DNA from: Merdivivens faecigallinarum
GTDB lineage: Bacteria; Bacteroidota; Bacteroidia; Bacteroidales; UBA932
Assembly (NCBI GenBank): GCA_017695055.1
Contig: JADILY010000018.1
Location: 1 to 18,938 of the forward strand
Direction of reading: 5' to 3'
DNA length: 18,938 nucleotides
Positions 6,662 to 13,183 of this stretch are shown here, piece by piece. The position numbers and the translations under genes are program-made. Positions within the stretch are counted from its first letter, which is position 1, and every line of letters starts with the position of its first letter. Under the pieces are notes generated by a model. That model was not told the origin of the DNA and searched no databases. It saw only the letters and a program-made list of their open reading frames with translations.

Positions 6662-7144
6662 TTATCCTTTGAAAATTTCCCTTATCCTGCGCCTCGCACG
6701 CGACAATGCCGTCCTGAGCGCGCCTTCGTTCATTCCCGTCAGACGGGAGATTTCATCATATTCCATTCCTTCGATATCATGCATGGATATCACTGTCCTC
6801 TGAGGTTCCGGCAGGGCGGCAATCAGTCCGATTATCTTCGATACCGCATCTTTCCGCTCCGCCTGCCCGGCATCCTTGCCTTCGTCGGAAAGCTCCAGCA
6901 CCCCTTCATCCCCGCCGCTACGGCGTTTTTCCATCATATCGAAAGCTCTGTTCCGCACGGCAGACAACAGATATGCCTTCAGATTGGTTATGGAACCCAT
7001 GCCGGAACGTTTTTCCCACATTCTAAGGAAGACATCCTGTACAGCGTCCTCGGCATCGGAGGAGTCTTTCAATATGCTGAAAGCCAAGCTGTACATCTGT
7101 CGCGCATAGGGCATCATGCACTGTTTGAATCCGGCTGTATCCAT
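6662..7144 (-). CDS. ECF RNA polymerase sigma factor (sigma-70 family)
   Basis: 160 residues, the normal length for an extracytoplasmic-function sigma factor. Region 2 is visible at about 8-75, with DAEDAVQDVFLRMWEKR as the core-binding and -10 recognition segment and AYLLSAVRNRAFD after it. Region 4 at about 100-157 holds LPEPQRTVISMHDIEGMEYD and the recognition helix MNEGALRTALSRARRRI. The protein would redirect RNA polymerase to a small regulon. It lies between a DUF4252 gene upstream (23-base gap) and an anti-sigma-like gene downstream (13-base gap). This suggests that the activity is held by the membrane protein and released by an envelope cue. Autoregulation is plausible: an AAC-N16-CGTC pattern precedes the operon. 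Confidence 0.93.
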   Translation of the reverse strand: MDTAGFKQCMMPYARQMYSLAFSILKDSSDAEDAVQDVFLRMWEKRSGMGSITNLKAYLLSAVRNRAFDMMEKRRSGGDEGVLELSDEGKDAGQAERKDAVSKIIGLIAALPEPQRTVISMHDIEGMEYDEISRLTGMNEGALRTALSRARRRIREIFKG

Positions 7145-7167
7145 ATTGGGAGCAAAAGGATTGGGCC

Positions 7168-7656
7168 TCAGTCCATATTGACCTTAATCCCGTTTACCAT
7201 ATCTTTTATGTCCGATTCGGCTACTTTGCACTTAATCCTAACGAAAACGCAATCGGTGTCATCGGCTGTCAGGATTACCACTTCCCTTATTTTTCCACCT
7301 TTTTTCATGGCATAAATCTCGACAGCATCTCCCTCGTCAGAAACCTTCACCGGCATCGACCAGCCTTTTTCTTTCAGGGACGAGACATCCTCGGAAAACC
7401 CGCCGGACAGTCCCGTCTCCCCGTCAACAATCATGACATCCATCCTCCGGACACCCTTCAACCAGCCGGACATGTCCTCATCGCATTTCATTGCAGCCCC
7501 GAGCAATATCCTGTTGAGCCTGAAATATTCCACATCTTCGGATTTCTTGTATTTGCCGATAATCCTGTCGGCATCCGAATCCGCGGCCGCAACCGTGAAA
7601 ATTGAGAAAAAAGCCAAAACCGCAAGTGCGGCAAAAATCCTGAAAAACCTTTTCAT
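7168..7656 (-). CDS. Exported DUF4252-like protein, first gene of the sigma operon
   Basis: 162 residues with a signal peptide (MKRFFRIFAALAVLAFFSIF, cleavage probably after VAAA). The mature part has EYFRLNRILLGAAM, LKGVRRMDVMIVDGE, and a C-terminal VVILTADDTDCVFVRIKCKV. The layout of an exported small alpha/beta protein with a central KxxxxMDVMI-type strand resembles DUF4252. It is clearly diverged from the second copy at 5483-6058. It begins 49 bases after the murF stop codon, so the sigma operon could be co-transcribed with murF or use its own promoter in that gap. Two DUF4252 genes bracketing a sigma/anti-sigma pair suggest they act on the same signalling step, but no biochemical role is established in the sequence. 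Confidence 0.65.
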   Translation of the reverse strand: MKRFFRIFAALAVLAFFSIFTVAAADSDADRIIGKYKKSEDVEYFRLNRILLGAAMKCDEDMSGWLKGVRRMDVMIVDGETGLSGGFSEDVSSLKEKGWSMPVKVSDEGDAVEIYAMKKGGKIREVVILTADDTDCVFVRIKCKVAESDIKDMVNGIKVNMD

Positions 7657-7684
7657 GATAAAATTCTTACTTGTTCACAAATAA

Positions 7685-7707
7685 GACGGGCGGCACGGAA
7701 AAACGTT
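7685..7707 (-). promoter_or_regulatory. Possible ECF-type promoter upstream of the DUF4252/sigma operon
   Basis: On the minus strand AAC (7705-7707) is followed after 16 bases by CGTC (7685-7688), the spacing and core bases of many ECF sigma promoters. The AAC overlaps the end of murF, and the CGTC lies 28 bases before the operon start codon. There is no exact TAnnTTTG box here. The match is short and could be chance. Confidence 0.3.
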
Positions 7708-9058
7708 ACAGGATTTTTTCCATTTTCATTCCGCGGGAGCCCTTCACGAGTATGAGGGTATCGGCCAGAGGATGCGACCGGAGATATGAAGCCAGTTCGT
7801 CGGAAGTTTGAAATACGGAAAATCCGATGCCCGCACCATCAAGAAGTGCGGAAATATCCTTGTCGGCAAGCGCGGATGAAAATTCCTTGCCCACGAAGAA
7901 AGCATACCGCGGCGCCAAAGAGGCGACTTTGCGCACCACGGCCTCGTGCTCCCGCAATGAATCCTCTCCGAGTTCGAGCATGTCCCCGAGCATCACTGCC
8001 TTTTTCGCCGCCTGCATGGAAGCGAGATTGTCCAGTGCGGCCGACATGCTTGTAGGATTGGCGTTGTAAGTGTCCAGAATATAGGTATTGCCGCCCCGCT
8101 TCTCAAGCTGGGAGCGTTTGTTCGAAGGCACGTACGCCTCTATCGCGGCGGCAGCCTCTTCTTCCGGAATGCCGAAATATTTTCCAACGGCGATTGCCGC
8201 CATTACGTTGTCGGCATTGTAGGCCCCGATAAGATGTGTCCGGACTACACCGTCGCCCGGAAGCCTAATGGACAGATACGGGTCCGCCGCATCGGAAGAC
8301 AACACGGAAGCCCCGCAATATTCCAGTCCGTAGGGGATTACGGACAAATCAGGCCTTGCGGCCGTCATTTCCAGCAGATTCGGATTGTCCGCATTCACGA
8401 ATGCCTTGTCGGCAGTACGCTGGAGATAATCATAGAGCTCTCCTTTCGTGCGCTTGACCCCCTCAAAAGAGCCGAAACCGGCAAGATGGGCCTTTCCGAC
8501 ATTGGTTATAAGCCCGTAATTCGGCAACGCAATACGGGCAAGGGCCGCTATTTCGCCCGGAGCGCTCGCCCCCATTTCGATTACGGCAATGTCATGCCGC
8601 GGGGCAAGCCTCAACAGTGTAAGAGGCACGCCGATATGGTTATTGAGATTGCCTTCGGTGGCAAGCACATCGTACCTTGCCGAAAGCACCGCACGTATTA
8701 GTTCCTTGGTGGTTGTCTTGCCGTTGGTACCTGTCAGGGCTATTACGGGAAGGACACGGAAATGCCCCGATGAGACTGAAAGCGAAGACCTGTGATAACG
8801 CGCCAGATCCTGCAATGCTTTCAGCGTATCCCCGACAAGCACGAATCTTCCGCTGTCCGATGCCTCAAGGACGGGGTCTGAGACCACCGCGAAGGCAGCC
8901 CCCTTTTCAAGGGCGGATGCGGCAAAGGCATTGCCGTCGAAGCGTTCTCCCTTCAAGGCGAAAAACATTTCGCCCCCCTCTATTTCACGGCTGTCCGTGA
9001 CGACCTTTCCGCATTGGAGGAATAACCTGTGCAGCGACTGTATGTTTCCGATAACCAT
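7706..9058 (-). CDS. murF: UDP-N-acetylmuramoyl-tripeptide:D-alanyl-D-alanine ligase
   Basis: MurF is the cytoplasmic ATP-dependent ligase that adds D-Ala-D-Ala to the UDP-MurNAc-tripeptide, the last soluble step of peptidoglycan precursor synthesis. The 450-residue protein has the N-terminal substrate domain with DSREIEGGEMFFAL (22-35). The Mur-ligase P-loop is GTNGKTTTKE (110-119). NLNNHIGVPLTLL (137-149) and AVIEMGASAPGEI follow. The C-terminal domain carries DTYNANPTSM and VMLGDMLELGEDS, the signatures that separate MurF from the other Mur ligases. Length and start are normal. It lies 48 bases downstream of dut on the same strand, after an ATGA-overlapping flippase-dut pair, so the three are probably one transcript. 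Confidence 0.96.
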   Translation of the reverse strand: MVIGNIQSLHRLFLQCGKVVTDSREIEGGEMFFALKGERFDGNAFAASALEKGAAFAVVSDPVLEASDSGRFVLVGDTLKALQDLARYHRSSLSVSSGHFRVLPVIALTGTNGKTTTKELIRAVLSARYDVLATEGNLNNHIGVPLTLLRLAPRHDIAVIEMGASAPGEIAALARIALPNYGLITNVGKAHLAGFGSFEGVKRTKGELYDYLQRTADKAFVNADNPNLLEMTAARPDLSVIPYGLEYCGASVLSSDAADPYLSIRLPGDGVVRTHLIGAYNADNVMAAIAVGKYFGIPEEEAAAAIEAYVPSNKRSQLEKRGGNTYILDTYNANPTSMSAALDNLASMQAAKKAVMLGDMLELGEDSLREHEAVVRKVASLAPRYAFFVGKEFSSALADKDISALLDGAGIGFSVFQTSDELASYLRSHPLADTLILVKGSRGMKMEKIL

Positions 9059-9100
9059 ATTTTAACGATGAAAAAACGATGAAAATTATTTTACATCATC

Positions 9101-9115
9101 GGAAAATCATTTTCC
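9101..9115. repeat. Palindrome across the dut stop codon
   Basis: GGAAAAT, one base, then ATTTTCC: perfect 7-bp arms around the dut TGA (9107-9109). It is too AU-rich and has no loop room to act as a terminator. It may be chance. Confidence 0.3.
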
Positions 9116-9538
9116 CGTGCTTCCGAATCCGCCTTCCCCGCGCGAGGTCTCATCGAGCGATTCGCATTCCTCCCACTCGGCTTTCTCGTAACGGGCAATC
9201 ACCATCTGCGCTATCCTGTCACCGGGATTTACGGTAAAAACGGTATCCGAAAGATTGACAAGTATCACTTTTACTTCACCCCGGTAGTCCGCATCTATCG
9301 TCCCAGGCGAGTTGAGCACGGTCACGCCATGTTTTGCCGCCAGACCGCTGCGGGGCCTTACCTGCGCCTCCGTCCCTTCCGGCAGTGCGATGAAAATCCC
9401 CGTCGGCACCATCGCCCGCTGCAATGGCCTTATCTCCATCGGTTCCGCAATATCCGCCCGCAAATCCATCCCGGCGGACAGCTCAGTCGCATAGGCGGGC
9501 AGCGCGTTGCCCGACCTGTTCATTATCCTACATTTCAT
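9107..9538 (-). CDS. dut: Deoxyuridine 5'-triphosphate nucleotidohydrolase (dUTPase)
   Basis: Dut hydrolyses dUTP to dUMP and pyrophosphate, keeping uracil out of DNA and feeding dTMP synthesis. At 143 residues it is a normal homotrimeric dUTPase with all five motifs. They are AGMDLRA (22-28), RPRSGLA (61-67), GTIDADYRGEVKV (79-91), PGDRIAQMVI (105-114) and the flexible C-terminal RGEGGFGSTGK (133-143) that closes over the active site. Its ATG overlaps the flippase stop as ATGA, so translation is probably coupled to that gene. murF follows after 48 bases. Confidence 0.97.
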   Translation of the reverse strand: MKCRIMNRSGNALPAYATELSAGMDLRADIAEPMEIRPLQRAMVPTGIFIALPEGTEAQVRPRSGLAAKHGVTVLNSPGTIDADYRGEVKVILVNLSDTVFTVNPGDRIAQMVIARYEKAEWEECESLDETSRGEGGFGSTGK

Positions 9539-11034
9539 AATTTTCCTTTTTTACTGTTTTTCCTTATAATAAAATACGCCGAGGCAATATATGCCAGCAA
9601 TATCAGAGTATGCACCGCCATTTTGGACCAATTGACAAGACGGGCTTCTGTATCGAAAATAAGACTGTCGGCAAACTGTGCCACGACATAACAAAGAAGC
9701 ATCGACAGGATTATTCCCCCTATCTTGCGCCAATCGTACGGTATCGGATAGTACTTCTGCCCGAGCGCCGCCGAAATGACGAACATCACGGAGTAGCTGG
9801 CCAGATGCCCCCACGCCGAAGCATAATAGGAATAAAGCGGCATGAAGACGATATTGACAAGGGCCGTAACGGCAAGACCTGCAAGGGTTATATAAATGGC
9901 CATCGACGTTTTCCCCGACAGTTTGTACCACATCGACACATTGAACAGCATGCCCAGAACCATATAGGCCCCGAGCATTATCGGAACTATGCCCACCCCT
10001 ACCCTGTAATCCGGACCGAGAATCAGGCAGAGTATGTCCAGATAAAATATCACCCCGAGGAAAACGAGGCCGCAGAAAGCCGTAAAATAATTCATCACGC
10101 CGGCATACATTTGCTTCGAACCTTTTTCCTTTTCCCTCTGGAAGAAAAACGGCTCGGCCGCATACCGGAACATCTGGATGAACAGCGACATTATCACCGC
10201 CAGTTTCGTCGCCGCCTGGTAGATTCCGAGGCTCGAACGCCATTCCGGCGAGGAGGTGTCGCAGAACCTGAAAAGGAAGCGGTCGAGAAAATCATTGACT
10301 ATCCCCGGAAGTGCGGACACCATGAGTGGCAGCGAATAGACGAGCATGGACTTCATCTGCTTCCTGTCGAAAACATAACGCTGCCTTACCGCCATCGGGA
10401 CGAACAGCAGGGCGCATACAATGCTGCTTATGAATATCGCGAAAATCACGTATGTAAAATCCGGTTCCGGCGAGATGAGCCCAAGCAGGAATGTATCCGG
10501 ATGCGAAGCGGCGTACGCCGGGAAAACGAAGAAAAGCAAAAGGTTGGCCCCCGTCTCCGTAAGTATTTTTATTGTCTTGAAAACCGCGAACTTCAAGGCC
10601 TTATGCTCGAAACGCAGCCTCGCGAAGAATATCGAGGTCAGGGTATCCGCCACCAAAATCCCGGCCACATATTTGATGCAGGCCTCATAGCCTTTGTAGC
10701 CGAGCCACCCCGACAAAGGGCCGGCGAAGACCAGCACGAGCGCAAGGAAGATTCCCGAAGAACATACCACGGCGGCAAGCGCATTCGAAAAGACCTTGTC
10801 GGGATTCGCACCTTCCTTGCTTGCAAACCTGAAACAGCCTGTTTCCAGACCGAGGGCCAGAACGACCTGAAGCACCGCTATATAGGCCATGAACTCCGTA
10901 ACCGTGCCGTAACTTCCAGTTTCGAGCACACGGGTATAGATAGGCACGAACACGAAATTCAGGATGCGCGCCAGAATCGTGCTCAACCCGTAAACCACCG
11001 TCTCGGATGCAAGTTTTCGTAAAGGCTGTGCCAT
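9535..11034 (-). CDS. Oligosaccharide/lipid flippase of the MOP superfamily (polysaccharide biosynthesis type)
   Basis: 499 residues and strongly hydrophobic, with roughly 12-14 predicted membrane helices. The N-terminus MAQPLRKLASETVVYGLSTILARILNF-like stretch, followed by FVFVPIYTRVLETGSYG, is the hallmark of Wzx/RfbX-type flippases. SLPLMVSALPGIVNDFLDRF opens the second half. Such proteins move undecaprenyl-linked sugars or peptidoglycan precursors across the inner membrane. The start at 11032-11034 gives the typical N-terminus. The frame remains open upstream to 11664, but that part is antisense to the cyclophilin gene and unlike the family. It overlaps dut by ATGA and is followed by murF, so a link to peptidoglycan or another cell-wall lipid intermediate is suggested by context. 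The substrate itself cannot be read from the sequence. No glycosyltransferase cluster adjoins it, unlike usual O-antigen or capsule wzx genes. Confidence 0.88.
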   Translation of the reverse strand: MAQPLRKLASETVVYGLSTILARILNFVFVPIYTRVLETGSYGTVTEFMAYIAVLQVVLALGLETGCFRFASKEGANPDKVFSNALAAVVCSSGIFLALVLVFAGPLSGWLGYKGYEACIKYVAGILVADTLTSIFFARLRFEHKALKFAVFKTIKILTETGANLLLFFVFPAYAASHPDTFLLGLISPEPDFTYVIFAIFISSIVCALLFVPMAVRQRYVFDRKQMKSMLVYSLPLMVSALPGIVNDFLDRFLFRFCDTSSPEWRSSLGIYQAATKLAVIMSLFIQMFRYAAEPFFFQREKEKGSKQMYAGVMNYFTAFCGLVFLGVIFYLDILCLILGPDYRVGVGIVPIMLGAYMVLGMLFNVSMWYKLSGKTSMAIYITLAGLAVTALVNIVFMPLYSYYASAWGHLASYSVMFVISAALGQKYYPIPYDWRKIGGIILSMLLCYVVAQFADSLIFDTEARLVNWSKMAVHTLILLAYIASAYFIIRKNSKKGKL

Positions 11035-11042
11035 AATGAACG

Positions 11043-11050
11043 CAAATTTA
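11043..11050 (-). promoter_or_regulatory. Putative -7 box of the flippase-dut-murF operon
   Basis: TAAATTTG on the minus strand matches TAnnTTTG exactly and ends only eight bases before the flippase ATG. If used, the transcript would start within a few bases of the start codon. No clear -33 box is seen. Confidence 0.4.
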
Positions 11051-11085
11051 GAAAACATTCCGCACAAGAGTTGCCGAATTATGCT

Positions 11086-11093
11086 TATTTTTG
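11086..11093 (+). promoter_or_regulatory. Putative -7 box of the cyclophilin lipoprotein gene
   Basis: TATTTTTG matches TAnnTTTG and lies 40 bases before the ATG at 11134, giving a leader of about 34 nt. The nearest TTG upstream (11071) is too close for a normal -33 element. Confidence 0.45.
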
Positions 11094-11133
11094 CATGACA
11101 GTTTTTTGAAAATTCAAATCGCATAAAAGAAGA

Positions 11134-11901
11134 ATGAAGAATTTTATCAGAATCGCATTGCTCGTTGCGGCCGCTTCCATCGCGGTTTCCTGCAACGGCG
11201 GAAAGAAAAAAGCGGCTGACGGAAACGGAGCCGAAGCAAAAGACAGCACAGAAACTATGGCAAACACATTGGCATTCGATCCGGCATTGCTTCCGGAAGA
11301 ACCCGTATTCGACATCAACACGAACATGGGCACCATCACGGTAAAACTCTATTCCGACACCCCGAAACACAGGGACAATTTCGTAAAACTCGCATCTGAA
11401 AGGTTCTATGACGGAATACTTTTCCACCGCATCATCAAGGGTTTCATGATCCAGACAGGAGATCCTCTGACCAAAGACCCTGCAAACAAGGCAAAATTCG
11501 GGACAGGCGGTCCGGGATATGAAGTGCCTGCCGAGATTGTTCCTACGCACAGCCACATCAAGGGTGCGCTTGCCGCCGCACGCAAGGGCGACCAGGCCAA
11601 TCCGATGAAGAACTCGTCCGGCTCGCAGTTCTACATTGTCGAGAATCCAGGCTCCTGCAAGCATCTCGATGGAGAATACACCGTATTCGGCGAGACCGTC
11701 AACGGCTTCGATGTAATCGACAAGATAGCCTCCGTACAGGTCGATGGGCGCGACTGCCCTCTTCAGGAAGTGAAAATCATTTCCATCGTTCCCGTAGGCA
11801 TCGAGCAGCCGGCTACGGATGTTACATCATCTGATGTTACGTCATCGGATGTTACGCCATCGGACTCTACGGCCCAAAACCACAACCGTTTATCCGAATA
11901 A
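11134..11901 (+). CDS. Cyclophilin-type peptidyl-prolyl cis-trans isomerase, lipoprotein
   Basis: 255 residues. The signal MKNFIRIALLVAAASIAVSC ends in a lipobox (Cys about 20), so the enzyme is membrane-anchored in the envelope, where it would speed proline isomerisation during folding of exported proteins. A Lys/Ala/Glu-rich spacer leads to the cyclophilin domain at about 58-220. Its signatures are FHRIIKGFMIQTGDP (catalytic Arg in FHR), GTGGPGYEVPAE, MKNSSGSQFYIV, and HLDGEYTVFGETVNGFDVID. The C-terminal tail is low-complexity, with three 15-bp repeats encoding DVTSS, DVTSS and DVTPS. It stands alone, divergent from the flippase operon, and is followed by a 50-base hairpin at 11905-11954. 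The domain contains the loop insertion around TKDPANKAKFG usual in bacterial lipoprotein cyclophilins. Confidence 0.93.
   Translation: MKNFIRIALLVAAASIAVSCNGGKKKAADGNGAEAKDSTETMANTLAFDPALLPEEPVFDINTNMGTITVKLYSDTPKHRDNFVKLASERFYDGILFHRIIKGFMIQTGDPLTKDPANKAKFGTGGPGYEVPAEIVPTHSHIKGALAAARKGDQANPMKNSSGSQFYIVENPGSCKHLDGEYTVFGETVNGFDVIDKIASVQVDGRDCPLQEVKIISIVPVGIEQPATDVTSSDVTSSDVTPSDSTAQNHNRLSE
11818..11862 (+). repeat. 15-bp in-frame tandem repeat in the cyclophilin tail
   Basis: Three units of 15 bp encoding DVT(S/P)S, followed by a degenerate DST. In-frame slippage here would lengthen or shorten the tail without breaking the enzyme. Confidence 0.8.
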
Positions 11902-11904
11902 GAG

Positions 11905-11954
11905 GACCCAAAAGGGTAATTTCTGCGTTACGCTTGAAATTCCTCCTTTTGGTC
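11905..11954 (+). terminator. Long hairpin after the cyclophilin gene
   Basis: Directly after the stop codon GACCCAAAAGG pairs with CCTTTTGGTC (one bulge), then AATTTC with GAAATT, then GCG with CGC around TTA. It is a long imperfect stem with no T-tract after it on the plus strand. It may stabilise the 3' end or act as a weak terminator; the hairpin-T-tract at 12087-12125 lies further down. Confidence 0.45.
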
Positions 11955-11971
11955 GGCTTCATGAAAGCATG

Positions 11972-12010
11972 GCATGATTTGAATGCATGATTTGAATGCA
12001 TGATTTGAAT
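11972..12010. repeat. 13-bp tandem repeat, three units
   Basis: Three exact copies of GCATGATTTGAAT, flanked on both sides by GCATGGCATG-like sequence. Period 13. Confidence 0.9.
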
Positions 12011-12014
12011 GCAT

Positions 12015-12074
12015 GGCATGATTTTAGCAAAAGGACTTAACGGATTATTTTTTTCATAGGTTAAGTTTAAGGTT
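12015..12074 (+). repeat. 60-bp block preceding a terminator, copy 1
   Basis: It shares GGCATG, a TTAAC segment, six or more T, CATAGG, and the AGTTT and AGGTT words in the same order and spacing with 13123-13181. Each copy runs straight into a GC-rich hairpin with a T-tract. Confidence 0.65.
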
Positions 12075-12086
12075 AGGAAAAAGAAG

Positions 12087-12125
12087 GCCGGCGCAGGCAA
12101 TTGCCAACGCCGGCTTTCGATTTTT
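12087..12125 (+). terminator. Rho-independent terminator, distal to the cyclophilin gene
   Basis: GCCGGCG pairs with CGCCGGC, with the palindrome GGCAATTGCC nested inside, followed by TTTCGATTTTT. It lies 185 bases beyond the cyclophilin stop and should end read-through from that gene or a short transcript starting in between. Confidence 0.7.
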
Positions 12126-12215
12126 AGAAGCTGTTTAAAATTTTTCTCAGAAAATTCAAGACATGTTTCCGTGCAGGTTTTTGCCGTTTCTCCGGAGAAA
12201 CTTTCGCCATTTTTC

Positions 12216-12259
12216 CGGAAAGTGAACCAAATTCCCACGAATCTTGGGCACTTTTCCCC
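12216..12259. repeat. 44-bp palindromic repeat, copy 4
   Basis: This is the most diverged copy. The arms are CGGAAAGTG and CACTTTTCC, with one mismatch or bulge. The inner stem has changed from GCCA/TGGC to CCCA/TGGG, a two-sided change that keeps pairing in a shifted register. Length is again 44. Confidence 0.8.
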
Positions 12260-12321
12260 TATGATTCACACGCTACTGGGCACTACATGGGGCCTACACA
12301 GGGGAACTACCGGAAACCCGC

Positions 12322-12365
12322 GGGGAAAGTGAACCAAATACCTGCAAATTCACGGCACTTTCCCC
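12322..12365. repeat. 44-bp palindromic repeat, copy 5
   Basis: Perfect arms GGGGAAAGTG / CACTTTCCCC, with the core (GCAAATTCACGG) close to copy 2. The spacer from copy 4 (12260-12321) matches the copy 2-3 spacer in its words TATGATTCA, GGGCACTACA, CCTACACAGGG and AACTACCGGAAA. Confidence 0.9.
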
Positions 12366-12415
12366 CTGAGGTGATAAAATACCGATAGCCAACACATTCA
12401 TAGGGTTGGCAGCAC

Positions 12416-12441
12416 TTCACGGTTCCATTTCACGGTTCCAT
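12416..12441. repeat. 13-bp direct duplication
   Basis: TTCACGGTTCCAT occurs twice back to back. It is a short slippage product with no evident role. Confidence 0.85.
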
Positions 12442-12524
12442 TTTCGTGAGCGATAAAGCAACATCTCGGACGAAAAGATGTAAAATATCATGAGGAAAGA
12501 AGGAAAACCGGATCTTATCGGCAT

Positions 12525-12685
12525 ATTTTCCACCTCACGTCCACCTTACCAAACTTGATAACATTGATAATCAGCGAGTTGTAAAAACAAGGTCTGGATT
12601 TGGGTACTTTTCAACATACCCAAGCGCAGGATGTCTTTTGGCAAGTTATTAATTATCAATAATTTGTAAAAGTACCGGCTGGCTA
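12525..12685 (-). repeat. 161-bp dispersed element, copy 2 (minus orientation)
   Basis: The reverse complement aligns without gaps to 4871-5031. Both boundaries (TAGCCAGCCGGT and GTGAGGTGGAAAAT) are identical between copies. The internal TTGGGT/ACCCAA hairpin and GATTATCAA are kept. Differences are spread almost evenly over the three codon positions of the best reading frame (10, 9 and 12 by hand count over 36 codons), which argues against a conserved peptide. Confidence 0.8.
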
Positions 12686-13004
12686 TCAGGTTCGTCCCGT
12701 CCTGAAAAAAGTTTACCTGTCTTGAAAAGGTTGTAATTGCCTCATGGCTTCTGCCCGCCCAGTCGTTCCAGCCACTATCTCGGCAGGGCAGGTCCAAATC
12801 TGTTTCAATACATTGACAGTCCCGGTCTTCTGAGGACGACGAATTCTCTGAAAACGTTCTTCGGACACATCGAAGATTATCTACGGCTTCATCGCGGGCT
12901 TGTCGAATAGTGCGTGGACAATTTTCCAAGGTGGTATCTATTCTTTTCTTTAATGAATGAAATGACGGGAGTGGGGTGACGGGGGTGGGGAAAAGACATG
13001 ACAT
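12546..13004 (-). pseudogene. Questionable 152-codon frame, possible gene relic
   Basis: The frame starts at 13002-13004, and its last 47 codons lie inside the 161-bp element. The middle part (KKRIDTTLENC, RTIRQARDEAVDNLRCVRR) has a protein-like mix of residues. The rest is rich in Ser, Cys and Gln, and I recognise no family. There is no -7 box clearly placed for it. It could be a chance frame, or the remnant of an accessory gene into which the repeat was inserted. I would not count it as an expressed gene without homologues. Confidence 0.2.
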
Positions 13005-13034
13005 GTCGTCTTAAAACCGGCATGATGTCTATTG

Positions 13035-13100
13035 TTATACGTGTATGCCATCAACCATTTTTGGTAATCATACTTCTTTTTTAACAAAAACCACGTATAA
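13035..13100. repeat. Distant 9-bp inverted repeat
   Basis: TTATACGTG (13035-13043) and CACGTATAA (13092-13100) are perfectly complementary across 48 bases, upstream of the second 60-bp block and its terminator. It could be the closing stem of a small structured RNA, or chance. Confidence 0.35.
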
Positions 13101-13122
13101 AATAGCCCCGGAAACGATTTGT

Positions 13123-13181
13123 GGCATGGATTTCGTAATATTTTTAACTGAATAGTTTTTTCATAGGTTTAGTTTTAGGTT
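13123..13181 (+). repeat. 60-bp block preceding a terminator, copy 2
   Basis: Homologous to 12015-12074: GGCATG, TTAAC, a T-run, CATAGGTTTAGTTTTAGGTT. No gene precedes it on the plus strand, so here the block and the terminator behind it have no obvious transcript to end. Confidence 0.65.
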
Positions 13182-13183
13182 TC

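Noticed and set aside
9610..11022. Long plus-strand open frame of 470 codons
   Set aside because: It is exactly antisense to the flippase, is rich in His, Arg, Gln and Glu as expected from mirrored membrane-protein codons, and shows no family likeness.
11035..11664. N-terminal extension of the flippase frame
   Set aside because: It is antisense to the cyclophilin gene, has none of the flippase signature, and crosses both divergent promoter boxes. The ATG at 11034 gives the family N-terminus.
11867..12238. Minus-strand open frame of 123 codons
   Set aside because: It runs through the 13-bp tandem repeat, two hairpins and the end of the cyclophilin gene in antisense. No recognisable protein.
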